Assembly (NCBI GenBank): GCA_026545765.1
Contig: CM048839.1
Location: forward strand, 47,662,677 to 47,726,676
Direction: 5' to 3'
Length of the DNA: 64,000 bases
From: Plantago major
Lineage: Eukaryota; Streptophyta; Magnoliopsida; Lamiales; Plantaginaceae
The notes below the pieces were generated by a model. It was not told where the DNA came from. It saw nothing but the letters and a program-made list of their open reading frames with translations, and made no database searches. Both the position numbers and the translations under genes were made by a program. Shown here piece after piece: positions 11,485 to 22,296 of the stretch. Each line of letters begins with the position of its first letter. The stretch's first letter is position 1.

Positions 11485-12150
11485 GATAGAGCCAATCTCA
11501 TCATCAATCGCTTCTTTCCAAAAAGCTGAATCTCGAGATTTAATAGCTTCATCATATGTCCTTGGATCCTCCTCAATACTATAACAGTAAGAGTATTGGG
11601 ATTCAATCTGATCCTTTGATCCCTCAACTAAGTATAGTTGATAATCAGAACCATAAGATTTAGGTTTCCTAGCTCTTTTGCTTCTACGGGGTTCAGGAGT
11701 CTCACTTGGTACATCATTTGAATGATCATCCCTTAGAGTATCATCCGAACTTGGTATAGTATACCTTGGTCTAGGTATTGAGGAGAAACGATTCTCATCA
11801 AAGATAGCATCTCGATTCTATAATTGTGTTAATAGAAACGAATCATTAGGTTCTATGACATAAAACCTATAAGCCTTGGAATGCTCAAAGATATCCAACA
11901 AAGATGCAATCAATCCCTTTTCACCCAAAGTTTTCCTCTTAGAGTCCGGGGTCTAACCACGGCCCTACAACCCCAAACTCGTAAAATGTCAAGTTGGGTC
12001 GCTTTCTTATACCAAAGTTCATATGGGTAGTCTTGTTCCTTTTGTTAGGAACCCTATTTAACAAATAGCAAGCGTTAACATGGCTTCTCCCGTAATCCCT
12101 CACTTAAACCGTAGTAAGACAACATGGCATTCACCATTTCCTTAAGAGCT
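11485..12150 (-). pseudogene. Copia integrase C-terminal / linker remnant
   Basis: This stretch joins the integrase core to RT. Short copia-like pieces can be read in changing frames (for example an LREKP-like piece and a WGCRAVVR-like piece), with many stops between them. No intact frame remains. Confidence 0.55.
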
Positions 12151-12438
12151 CTATTTTTCTTTCACCACACCATTACATTGTGGCGTATAAGGAGCCGTAG
12201 TCTCATGAATGATTCCTACGGATTGGAAAAATACAGGATCATAATATTCACCACCTCTATCCGTGCGTAAGGTTTTAATCAAGCCATTTTGTTGTAATTC
12301 AACCTCAGTTTTATAAATTCTGAATTTATCTAAGGCTTCATCCTTTGTATGCAGCATATAAACATAACAGAACCTAGATGCATCATCTATGAAAGTAACA
12401 ACATACTTCTTGTTCCCTAAAGATGGAGTAGCATGCAA
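12151..12438 (-). pseudogene. Copia integrase core remnant
   Basis: The frame reads YVVTFIDDASRFCYVYMLH, then LRTDRGGEYYD, then TAPYTPQCNGVVKEK. These are the three segments carrying the D,D,E motif of copia integrases, although the expected QQNGVAERK has become QCNGVVKEK. The preceding HHCC region is in another frame. It would insert the cDNA into the host genome. Confidence 0.9.
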
Positions 12439-12485
12439 ATCACATAGATCACTATGAATTAAATCAAGTATGACAGATTTCCTGA

Positions 12486-13061
12486 TTATATTCTTAAAGG
12501 TTTTCTAGTGATCTTAGTTAACATGCAAGTATTACATTTTCCTATGTTTCCATCAAAAACAGGAATCAAATCATCTTTAGACATTTCAAGCATCCTTTTA
12601 TAATGCACATGTCCTAGACGAGCATGCCAAAGAGATGAATCAATCACATTCGAAGAGGACATAAATACAGAACCAGAATCATGCGAAACTCCATTCAGAT
12701 TCATCATAAACATTCAATTATTATAATAACCAAATCCAATATACACACCACACTTTGACAAGATATACTTGTCTGATTCACAAACCTGCTTGTAACCAAG
12801 CTTATTTAAAACAGGGCCTGAAATTAAGTTCTTACGTAACTTCGGAACATATAAAACATTACACAAAGACAGTGTTTTTCCAGAACTAAATTCTAGCACC
12901 ACGTCTCCTTTGCCTTCCACGGGAGAAAAGTGATCATCTCCCATATAGAGGACAGAACCGTCATCCACTGGTACAAGTGTCTTGAACCACCAACGGTCCT
13001 TGCAAACGTGAGTTGTGGCACCAGAATCTATCCACCACGCGATAGCATCATCCGCACGCAT
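12486..13061 (-). pseudogene. Copia aspartic protease and GAG-pre-integrase remnant
   Basis: The frame from 13061 contains AWWIDSGATTHVC, the copia protease active-site motif (D-S-G), and NVLYVPKLRKNLIS. An in-frame stop at 12714-12716 separates it from a continuation in the same frame. That continuation holds SSLWHARLGHVHYKRM and CNTCMLTKITRKP, the HHCC zinc-binding region at the start of integrase. Confidence 0.9.
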
Positions 13062-13149
13062 AATATGCTTGAAATAAGTGAAACCGAATATTCAATCAAA
13101 TTATTCAAATCACTTTTAGATTCGACCTTGGTTTCGGATTGGTCCGTAG

Positions 13150-13999
13150 ACCCTTTCCGAACCACTTGCGTTCAGCGTTGTTGTGCTTCTTGCGGATCGG
13201 CAATCCCTCTTGAAGTGGCGGGTTTGCCACAATTCCAACACTCTAGCCGGTTTCTTGTTAGAACCGAATCGCCTTTGTTGTTGTTAGAAGCACGCTTCTT
13301 TCCTTTGTTCTTGTTGTTATTGTTCTTACCACCCTCTTCGATCATGTTGAGGGTCCAAGAACATCTTTGCCCTTGCCCTTATCTTCCGAAGCCTTCAGAG
13401 ATTCTTCTATGTGAAGATGGCTTCCAAGTTGAACCAGAGATAGTTCCTCTTTACCATGTTTCAGAGTATGCTTGAACTCTTTCCAGGAAGGAGGCAACTT
13501 ATCAATGATACTTGAGACAGAGATGGATTCATCCATCTTCAAACCGTGTTGTGCAAATTGTCCGAGAATCCGGAGAATTTCATTGAAGCTATTCCATGAT
13601 GCATGAATCAACCATCTTGTAGTTGTTGAAATCGCTAACCAGGAATTTCCTGCTTGAAGAATCCTCTGCCATATATTTGGCTTCGAGGGAATCCCACAGT
13701 TCCTTCGCAGACTCCACAGTTTGGTAAATATCGAACAAAGGATCAGACATACCGTTCAAGATGTGTCCTCTGCAAATATAGTCATCGTTTTCCCACTTGG
13801 ATTTGCGCCTGAGTGCTTCAACCGGTCCATCATCTTCCACTTCTGGCATTGGTGTAGACAGGACGTACACCACCTTCAAGGCCGTAAGCATGAAGTGCAT
13901 CTTCTTTTGCCAGCGTCTGAAGTCGTGGCCTTGGAACTTCTCCAGTTTCCCGAAATTGTTTGTCATCTCCCTGACAGTGCTTCCGCTTCCTCCAGCCAT
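13150..13999 (-). pseudogene. Copia gag remnant (UBN2-type)
   Basis: The likely ATG is at 13999 (MAGGSGSTVREM), about 28 bp inside the 5' LTR. It is followed by FGKLEKFQGHDFRRWQKKM and LNGMSDPLFDIYQT, typical of copia Gag. A frameshift near 13600 moves to a second frame (IIDKLPPSWKEFKHTL). A CCHC zinc knuckle follows near 13205-13250 but lacks one base after CWNCGKP, so GHFKRDC falls out of frame. Gag forms the particle; this copy cannot. Confidence 0.9.
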
Positions 14000-14026
14000 G
14001 ATTATCAACATATTATCTTGTTCGTT

Positions 14027-14564
14027 TGTTGGAAATTTTGGGTGGTGATAATCCTGGAAAACTTCTATGGATCGTGTAGTCACTTTCCGAACAAGATAAT
14101 TCGAACCAATTTACAGCCTGGGTTACACGAATTCCTTGCGGGGATAATCCAAGAAGGCAATCTAATTCAGGCTATATGAATTTCGATCAGAAAATAGAGA
14201 GGATGTATGATTTTCGTATATTCGTTCTGGAGACCGAATCCTCCAATTTGTAAAGTACAAAATCGAAGCAGTCTGGCGGTTGAGGGGTTTCTAAACTTAT
14301 CCAGAATTAACTGTTATCCAAAAAGTGGTACGCCCGCACCCATGGATCCTAGCAGGACTCCGCCTGCAACCCGTGTCGAGGCTGCCCGCACCCAGCATGA
14401 GCCCCTCGACCCTTGCTTCGTATTTGCGGTCGATAACTCGTTAGCTCAACAAGTGCGCACTCCGCACTACCCGAACTCGTCCCGAGCCTTAACGTGAGAT
14501 CGCATCGGTCTCTAGTAAATCACATTACTACTAAAATGAGTTGATGACACTAAAATCACCAACA
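14027..14564 (-). repeat. 5' LTR of the copia element
   Basis: It is 538 bp, bounded by TG...CA, and pairs with 9001-9500. No canonical TGGTATCAGAG primer site was found next to it, which is unusual for a plant copia element. Confidence 0.95.
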
Positions 14565-15081
14565 TGTTTTACTCATCGACATAAGTCTCACAATTACTCG
14601 TTGTTCAGCTCATATTGGGACTCCGATACATTGCAATCATGCAGGTTATGATGGAGCATTGAACAACTTTTTTAATACTGTGTTGTGTTGCAGGGCTTTG
14701 TTAGACATGTAGATTTCAATGTTGTTCGCTGTGCTGTGATTGCAAGTCCAGAATTCCAGATCAGATCTATCATCGAGAACAAACCACGCATAATTCTTGT
14801 GCATACTCACGACATGAGCACAGTTGAGAGAGGTTTTGGATGCTCCAAATGTTATGAATGTGATTAAAGATGCAAAAGCTGCACAAGAGGTACGAGCGCT
14901 AAAGTATCTCTGTGCAATGCTCTTGACTGATCCTGATCGTGCTTGCTACAGACCAAACCATGTCTTCTCAACGATGCACGTCTCCGGGGGAAAAATGGCA
15001 CAGCTGACCGGTGTTGCCATGATCCTATGCTTTCCCCTGCCAGACCTGGAAGACAGAAATCTGATTGATGTGGAGTTGTAG

Positions 15082-15284
15082 TTCACGCTAATTATTACAC
15101 AATTACTTGTTCCTTTGTTTTTCCAGTGTACATGTTGTGTGTATATATGAGCTGCAAAAGTTCAGTAAATTTGTCAGAAAAGTAGATATGTACCAACCTA
15201 CAAGGATAGATAATATCATGCTTACATTTTCAGTACTTAATCTAATTAACTCAAAACATCTGTTCAACAAGTCGAAAAAACTAT
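15082..15284 (-). other. Probable 3' UTR of the PPR gene and intergenic DNA
   Basis: It lies between the PELOTA relic and the stop codon of the minus-strand PPR gene. It is AT-rich with no domain. Confidence 0.5.
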
Positions 15285-17185
15285 TCAATCTATTTCTGAC
15301 AATGCATTAGTTTCAACCGGGTGCATATCCTCCTCATCATCACCATCTAATCTAACATCATCATCAAGCTGCTCGGATGAATCTCCTATAGATTGCTGGA
15401 CATCCGCCAACCTAGTCTTATCGTCTGTGTTGAGATATTTCGTTCTTATTTTGATACGCTTACCTTTAATATATCGGTATTCCCATCTAGGTGGAGGATA
15501 TTTCTTCTTCAACTTTTCATATTTGTCTACCATGCCAAGCTTTGTAAATACATCTCCAACCATTGTAACTATCAATACCGTGGGACGAATACCAAGCTCT
15601 TCCATGTCAGCAAATATCTACATATTCAAAATGACAATACTTAGTGGTAACCGACTTTTACACAACGTATTGCAAAATAATGTATGTAGACCAGAAGAGC
15701 TTAGCAATGAGATATATTCACAAATCACAACTAGAAAAGTCTGGAAAGGATTACGCCCCGGGAAATTTCAGAGGAAACAAATAACCAGACTCTAATATCA
15801 TTCTCCCACATTGGCTGTGAATTCCAATAAACGATGAACACAATATAGGTTGGAGAAAATAAAATAAAATTGTAGATGATCTGAAGTCGAACTAAATATA
15901 GTTCCAAATAATACAGGCTCAGGCTTGTATCACAACTGTTGAAAAAGGTAGACATTTGATGGCAACTAAAGGTTGATATGAATAAAATGATCTCAGCACT
16001 CTATGTGCATTGTTAAAAATTTGGACCAGCTAGATGGAAAGACCGTTCATCTGAGGGGGAGAATAAGTTGAAAGAGAATACCTCAAACATCTTATCGTGC
16101 ATTTCTTCGTGATAGCATACTGAAATCATTCTCTCAAAGAACATTCTTGGCATACTTTCCAAGTTTTCGTGAAATAGTGTCCGCCAGAGCTCTTCAGCTT
16201 CATCAAGCCTTCCATCCTCAGCCAAAGCATTCAGCAAAGTGTAATAGCTTCCCATTGTTCTCCCTTGCCCTTTGCTTAACATCCATTTTGTGACCTGCAG
16301 GTATAAAGCTGTAGTGTAATCAAATAATTTCAAGCTAAGAATAGGACTAACAGGAATGAAAGATGAATATACCTGAATTATCCTCTTCCATTCCTTTTCA
16401 TTCTCCAAGGTTTTTAATGCTTTCTTCACTGTTATCAAGGGGAACTCTAGTTCCCAAGCAATGAAGGAATCAAGTGCACCATATACTTCCTCTTTCACAT
16501 TAGATAATCCCTTAATCTATAATGATCCAACAGAAAATAAAATCACTGGTGGTGCAAGGTGCTCACTGACAAGAAAGAGAATAAACATGAATCAAACACT
16601 AGTTTTTACTACTGTTTACAAGGAATGAGATATTAAAATTGGTAAAAGAGCTTACACATTCAACAAACTTCAGGGATTTTGAAATGGTCCCTATCTTCTT
16701 ATTGGTTTTCCACACCCGCGGAGACCTTGGTCGAGGACCTTTAGCAGCACACTCCTGAGATATATAACAAAATGGTGAGAATTCTGGGTTTATAAAAGAA
16801 TAATAATTCTTCAACCAGTCAAAAAACAGAAAAACAAAAATACCGTGACAAAAAAATATAGGATTTTTTTTTATACAGGATAGAGGATATGGACCGAGCA
16901 TTTTTATTTCAAATCCTTGTACATTTACATGAAGAAAAAGGCAAGATGCAAACCATGGGGCTGCGTTCATTCTCCTCAAAGAAAACTCCAGGCAAGGACG
17001 AGGCATGCATTTTGGTGACAAGGAAGGGGCAAAAATAAAATGCAGCTGCTGATAATGCTTAAATGCACAAGTACACTTTCCACTACGAAAAAACTTACCA
17101 CAAGATTCCGACAGTTCTTCTTCACAAGTCCAACTGATTCCCGTCCCAAAGAGAAACTAACCAGAGAATGCCTTAAACCAAGCAT
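15285..17185 (-). CDS. PPR-family protein, five coding exons, 291 residues
   Basis: The minus-strand exons are 17185-17099, 16754-16656, 16516-16373, 16294-16082 and 15617-15285. All junctions are GT-AG and phase 0, and the sum is 292 codons. The protein starts [17 protein letters not shown], basic and Ser-rich, which suggests an organelle transit peptide. It continues with [35 protein letters not shown], two PPR-like helical pairs ([21 protein letters not shown], then [16 protein letters not shown]) and [20 protein letters not shown]. This matches the short plant PPR family of Arabidopsis At4g18975 and At4g21190 (EMB1417), from memory. Such proteins bind organellar RNA; the exact target is unknown. 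No frameshift or stop was seen. It is the only apparently intact host gene here. The acidic C-tail is variable. Confidence 0.88.
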
Positions 17186-17186
17186 C

Positions 17187-17935
17187 CTGAATGAGAGGAC
17201 AGTACACGTAAAGTAAGCCGCATATACCTATCATGGCCTACTCAACTTAAATCAAATTATCTACAGGCACCGCAAAATAGAAAAGTCAAGGTTTCATATT
17301 GGAAGCATCACTCGCTAGTAGTTGAGCACCTTGTTCAAGCTAGAGAATATCACCTTCCTTTTAGGTGCAGCTCTACCTCTAACTCTTGGCTTAACTTTTT
17401 GTTAAGACATACTGTACTAGACGACGAGGTATATGCATATCAATCTCTTTCTACTAATAGGTAGGGTGATACCCTTCCCTTTAAAAATAAATAAAAAATA
17501 TTAGGCTCTTAGCCAGGGGTGTATTTATATGTATAAAAAATTATACATATAAATACACACGCATATTCACTTTTAATTACTCCACTACCAATTACTGGAG
17601 GTTTCTTCCTTCCTCTTTCTTTTTTCTTCATCCTTAAAATATAAAATGTTCCAGCTACATAGAACAAGATAAGGAATTTTTGAAGAACATCTCATAAACT
17701 CAGGGCTATAGACAAATACAGTAAACACCAATCTTAGTTTCTTACAACACCATTTCGGCATTTCCTGATCTATCTAACATCTCCATCTAGAATAAAATAA
17801 ACTCCGCGTCGACTAAATATTAATGAATAGACCGACGTAATCACTGGTGCAAATTAAGAAATAGTAGAATTCAAAGCAATACACCAATTCAAACCAATTT
17901 CAGAAATCGAATTAAAGATATTAGCATATAATTAC
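17187..17935 (-). other. 5'-UTR intron of the PPR gene
   Basis: The acceptor 'attcag|g' directly precedes the ATG at 17185. The donor 'gactag|gtaatt' ends an upstream exon at 17936. The intron of about 750 bp holds copy 2 of the dispersed repeat. Confidence 0.6.
17282..17745 (-). repeat. Dispersed repeat, copy 2
   Basis: It is the reverse complement of 1-676 minus about 215 bp, and includes the 17-bp-arm hairpin. It lies within the predicted 5'-UTR intron of the PPR gene. Confidence 0.8.
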
Positions 17936-18085
17936 CTAGTCGGCTAGTCCGCAGAGAGTGCCCGTCGGCAAAGAAGAAGAAGATTAGAAGATGAGATGGA
18001 CAGCAGCAACCAAAGAGGAAAAAGAAGATCGATTTGGACGTTCTTCTCCTTTGTACAGTGAAAAACAGTAAACCCTCCTTACTGT
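17936..18085 (-). promoter_or_regulatory. 5'-UTR exon of the PPR gene
   Basis: This minus-strand leader lies downstream of a TATA box and ends in a good donor site at 17936. The start point is estimated from the TATA distance. Confidence 0.5.
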
Positions 18086-18107
18086 TTGGGAAACACATGT
18101 GGTAACT

Positions 18108-18124
18108 GGAACATATATATATAA
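18108..18124 (-). promoter_or_regulatory. TATA box of the PPR gene
   Basis: The minus-strand 'attatatatatatgtt' lies about 30-40 bp upstream of the inferred leader. Confidence 0.5.
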
Positions 18125-18807
18125 TGCTGTTACGTGTGACGAGTTTATGACTCTGATTTTAGTGGTGTTGACATATAAACTTCAAAAGTAATGGTTCCCT
18201 CCCTCCCTTTAGTTTTATTACAACTAGTAAAATTTTGCACGTGAAAATTCACGTGCCAAATAAATGAGTCCCATATTAAAATTTAAATATGTATAACATA
18301 TATATTTAAACTTATATTTAGTTAATTAAAAATTTAATCATAATATATGTTAATTATATGAGTAATTAATAAAAATATAATTTTTGGTGATTATAATGGT
18401 GGAAGTAGTGGGGATGATGTGCAAACTCCTTCTTTTTTTCTTTTCCTTTTTAGCTTTATTTTTTTAGGTAAAATTTGAAGTAAAAAATAATCAATTGGTC
18501 AAAATTAAATTGATTGGTGTAACAACTACCTTTGGGTAGTTCTCTTTTAGAATAGTAAAGATTATTACACTAATTATTGAATTCATGTTTGGTGGTGTTT
18601 ATAGTGAAATGGAATTCGGGTTGCTTACTTGTTGGTTACTGTGATCTTCATAGTTATTTGTGTTATACATATTACATGTATTGAAGGATGAACTAGTGAC
18701 AATGGTGAATTTGTTTTACTAATCATGTATTACCAAGTGTTGGAGATATTGAAGCTGCTAAATTGATTATGTGTATCCATCCTTGTATTTGTTGTTTTTA
18801 AAAAAAA
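18125..18807. other. AT-rich intergenic DNA
   Basis: No domain was recognised. The right part may be 5' sequence of the Harbinger relic. Confidence 0.5.
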
Positions 18808-19241
18808 ATGTACATGACACAACAACAACTAATGTTATTGATGCTACAAAGTAGTCGAATGACTATGGGCTTCTTGATGGGTGTGTGCATGATTGCTTCC
18901 GAGGTAAACATGAAGTATTGTAGGCAAAATCTGCGTGTACCCCTTGTTAGGAAGAAGTATAATATGTGGTATAGACTATATGTTCAAATGGATAGGAACT
19001 TTAGGCTATTTGAGGAGGATGATATTGCATGCATCGATAACTTGCGAATGGATAAGAACTATTTCAACAGACTTTGCGATGTACTTGAAACAAGCGGTGG
19101 ATTGACTAATAATAAGTTTGTGACTTTGAAAAAACAAGTTGGAATATTTTTATCAGTGATTGCTCATAACAAGAATAGTAGAATCATTCACTTTGACTTC
19201 ATACATTCTGGACAAACTATAAGCAAGTACTTCCACACCGT
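18808..19241 (+). pseudogene. PIF/Harbinger transposase N-terminal fragment
   Basis: The frame contains LRMDKNYFNRLCDVLETSGG, QVGIFLSVIAHNKNSR and FIHSGQTISKYFHTV. These match the DUF8040 region that precedes the DDE nuclease of plant PIF/Harbinger (and HARBI1-like) transposases. The alignment stops at 19241, exactly where the SIRE-A LTR begins. The following codons to the stop at 19275 are LTR sequence. The DDE domain is absent, so it is either beyond the nested block or lost. It could also be a fragment of a domesticated HARBI1-like gene. Confidence 0.85.
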
Positions 19242-20705
19242 TGTTAGGAATATATGTTTAGATTTTGATCAGTAAACCCTAATGACTTATCTTAGTTCAG
19301 AAAGGTAACTAGTACTCTTAGTTCACTTGAACATTGTAAAAGATAAAGCTTACTGAGTATGTCAGTCTAACAAATCTTGTATAGGATGTTAGGTCTCTAA
19401 ATGTAATTTTTTATATCTTTAAAGAAGACCAGGAAGGAAGCCTCCAGCAGAAGAACTCATTTGTTGAAGATCAGAAGACTGCACAAGATTACTGAAGACT
19501 AAGGAAAAATGTGTCATCAGATACCTTGGCTCAGATACCTTGAAGAAACTAAGTGTCTGGGAGACAAACGTTTCGATAGGTTTCTGAAGCACTATAAATC
19601 ACTGAGAAAGGACTTGCAAAGCCTCAGAAAGCTTGCATTGTTCCGTTGACACTACAGGACAAAAGTTAGTACAGTGCATTAATTACGCAGTCAGAGATGT
19701 CTGAGTAAAAGAGAAAATATCTGAAAAGAGACAAAGCTCACTGGCGTACTAACTTCAGATATCGTTAGTTTGAATTTCATTGTGCCTAACGGATACTAAT
19801 TCAAACGGCATGATTTTCAACTATAAATATCACTACTTAGAATGCTTGAAAACACACCTTGAACTACATTGAACATATCTTACTTTCAAGCATACAAGCC
19901 TTCTGCCTACTTACTATCTAGCTTACTGTTGCGACTAAAGCTCTTAAATTCTAAGTAGCACGAAAGTTCTAAGTGTCCTGGTCCTTAACAAGAACTGCAT
20001 ATTGTGAAAGAGTTGAATCCAGAAGATATAGTTGAGACTAATATCTGAGATTCATTCTTTTGAACAAAATCAAGACTTGGGTCAGTAAAGAACAAGTTAC
20101 CATACATTGAAAAGTGTATTAAGTAAGCTTGATTCTACATAGCACTCCTACATAACTGTAGAAGTTATTAAGAACCTGCTCACCTGACAAACTACCATAA
20201 CCAAAACACCAACAGGCGTTGAGCATAGGAAGTACTTAGTTTGGGAAACCAATGAATAGCTCAAAGGTTACTGAGTAGAGGAAGTACTTGGTTGGGAAAA
20301 CTAGGGAATAACTCAGGGGGGGACACTTGGTTGGGAACCTAGTGTTAAAGGGATCGAGAGATAGGATTTTGTAAGGGAAACTCAACTTCTTATCTTAGTG
20401 GATTCAATTTCTGAGAAAGGGCGAGTGGATTAGTTGAAGGATTACGCCACCTTCTGATACCACTATAAAACTTTGTGTTATTTACTTACTGCACTTACTT
20501 ATTGCGTTATTTATTACTTGTTGAGTACTTACACACATTATAGCTTGCTGAGCACGTGCACTTATCTTAAAAGACTATCGCTATCTGAGATTAAGTATCA
20601 GATACTTTCACAAATATATGAGAAACTGTTTTATCGTCAAAAGTTTGAAAAGACTATATTCACCCCCCCTCCCAGTCTTTTACTTTGTCGTTATCTGGAA
20701 CAACA
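19242..20705 (+). repeat. 5' LTR of SIRE-A (Sirevirus, plus strand)
   Basis: It is 1464 bp, starting TGTTAGGAA and ending GGAACAACA. It aligns throughout with the LTRs at 20813-22281, 44286-45894, 47123-48641 (all inverted) and 51627-53057. A TATA box 'ctataaatat' sits at 19821-19830. Tandem units of about 55 bp with 'gaggaagtacttggttggga' lie at 20222-20335. A C-run precedes the 3' end. Confidence 0.92.
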
Positions 20706-20707
20706 AG

Positions 20708-20719
20708 TGGTATCAGAGC
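20708..20719 (+). promoter_or_regulatory. Primer binding site of SIRE-A
   Basis: TGGTATCAGAGC lies two bases after the LTR, matching the 3' end of plant initiator tRNA-Met. Confidence 0.9.
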
Positions 20720-20812
20720 AGGAGGTTCCCAAGCCTTCTGCACTGAACCTAGATCCTAGATAAGTGCCCACTAAGCGCTTACCACCTGCACTTGATTTGT
20801 TTGTTTAGTGTG
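20720..20812 (+). other. SIRE-A leader before the SIRE-B insertion
   Basis: The leader between the primer site and gag is interrupted after GTGTG (20808-20812). It resumes at 48642 with the duplicated GTGTG, 16 bases before the gag ATG. Confidence 0.85.
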
Positions 20813-22281
20813 TGTTGGTCCAGATAACGGCAAAAGCATGTAGAGGGTGAATAGTCTTTTCAAACTTTTGTCGATAAAGCAGTTTCTCATAAAGTTGGGT
20901 AACTTTCTGATACTTATAATCAGAATAGCGGAAGTCTTTCTGATAAGTTCACGTGCTCATCAAACTAGTAAAGTTTGTAAATTACTTTGCAAGTAAGTGC
21001 AGAAAGTAAATAATACAGTAGCTTTATAGTGGTATTTGAAGGTGGCGTAATCCTTCAACTAATCCACTTTGGCCTTTCTCAGACCTAGAATCCACTATAA
21101 CAGATAATTGAGTTCACCTTACAAATATCTTCTCTCGATTCCTAAATACACTAGGTTCCCAACCAAGTGTTCCCCCTGAGTTATTCCCCGACTTTCCCAG
21201 CCAAGTACTTCATCTACTCAGAATTCCCTGAGTTATTCCCCAGCTTTCCCAGCCAAGTACTTCCTCTACTCAGAACCTTTCTTGGAGTTAACTAAGTACT
21301 TCCTCTACTCCACGCCTTTTCTGGTGTTGGTTAAGAAGAGTTTGCCAGATTGGTAGATTAATAACTTCCACAGTTATGTAATACTACCTTCTGGAACAAG
21401 AGTCACTTAACACACTTGGACAGTGTGTGGTGATATGTTCTTTTCTGACCCAAGTCTATGTTCTTCGTTCAGGAGAATGAATATCTTAGCAAGTCGCAAC
21501 AGTGCTTCAATTCAACTCGTTCACAACAGATATAGCTTGTTAAGGTTCAGGACACTTAGAACTTTCGTGCTACTTAGAATCAAGAGCTTGGTCGCAACTG
21601 TAAGCTTTGAGTAAGTAGAGAAGGCTTGTATGCTTGAGTGTAGGATATGAAATTCAGTCATTCAAGTGTGTGTGTTCAAGCATTCTAAGTGGTGATATTT
21701 ATAGATGAAAATCAAGCCGTTTGAATTACTATCCGTTAGGCTATTGAGATTCAAACTACAAACAATCCGTTGATAGTACTACATTTTGTCTCTCTGTTCA
21801 GAGATAAAGCTTTTGGTCAGCGAGTTCTGCAATGGCATTAAATGCACTGTACTATCTTTTGTCCTGTTGTGCCAACGGAACTATGCACGCTTTTTGAGGC
21901 TGTGCACGTCACTATCAGAAACTCCAAGCCTTTCAGAATCTAAGGAAAACATTGTTTCTTCCAGAAACATTGTTTTCACTAAGTTATCTTTTGCATATGG
22001 TTTCTGAGGCACAATTCCTTAGTCTTTGGTAATCTTGTGCAGTCTTCATATCTTCAGATAGTTGAGCTCTTTTCTACTGGATGCCTTCTTCTTGGTCTTC
22101 TTTAAAGATATAAAATTACATTAAGAAACCTAACATCCTATACAAGATTTACTAGACTAATCATACTAAGTATACTTCCTCTTTTACAATGTTCAAGTGA
22201 ACCAAGAGTACTAGATACCTTTCTGAACTAAGGTAAGTCATTATGGTGTACTGATGTGAACTAAACATATATTTCCTAACA
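20813..22281 (-). repeat. 3' LTR of SIRE-B
   Basis: It is 1469 bp. It is closely similar to 47123-48641: two short stop-free frames at matching places differ by only a few residues, so the pair is fairly young. TATA (reverse) lies near 21690. Tandem units of about 55 bp lie at 21174-21320. Confidence 0.93.
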
Positions 22282-22296
22282 AATTTCCCCCTTTTT
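22282..22296 (-). promoter_or_regulatory. Polypurine tract of SIRE-B
   Basis: The minus-strand 'aaaaagggggaaatt' lies against the 3' LTR, as in other Sireviruses. Confidence 0.85.

Larger units (their letters stand above)
9001..14564 (-). mobile_element. Ty1/copia LTR retrotransposon, minus strand, decayed
   Basis: The two LTRs are direct repeats (9001-9500 and 14027-14564) starting TGTTGG on the plus strand and ending CCAACA. The target duplication TGTTT is perfect (8996-9000, 14565-14569). Domain order on the minus strand is gag, protease, GAG-pre-integrase, integrase, RT and RNase H, which is the copia order. A polypurine tract sits against the left (3') LTR. Frameshifts and stops occur in every domain. 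The clade is not certain; the gag resembles Tnt1/Tork-type copia proteins. It interrupts the PELOTA pseudogene. Confidence 0.95.
8060..15081 (+). pseudogene. PELOTA (Dom34) pseudogene, split by two insertions
   Basis: Three blocks read as PELOTA. At 8060-8177 the frame gives HIKVGASHT and HRPFVLR, then a VWDS...LDVLH-like piece. At 8927-9000 it gives DLVVLLMQQVLAH. At 14565-15081 it gives [62 protein letters not shown] and [14 protein letters not shown] is the cytosolic eRF1-like factor that, with HBS1, rescues stalled ribosomes. Here the N-terminal region is missing. A stretch after IASPEF is deleted, the segment before the MHVSG motif is missing, and several frameshifts are present. The gap 8178-8920 is an unclassified insertion and 9001-14564 is a copia element. 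No function is expected. Confidence 0.85.

Noticed and set aside
12930..13475. 181-codon plus-strand frame across the copia gag/protease
   Set aside because: Shadow of the minus-strand copia ORFs.
13721..14179. 152-codon plus-strand frame across gag and LTR
   Set aside because: Antisense shadow; crosses the LTR boundary.
21423..22007. Short frames in the SIRE-B 3' LTR, repeated at 47780-48366
   Set aside because: Repeated only because the LTRs are copies; no domain and no start context.
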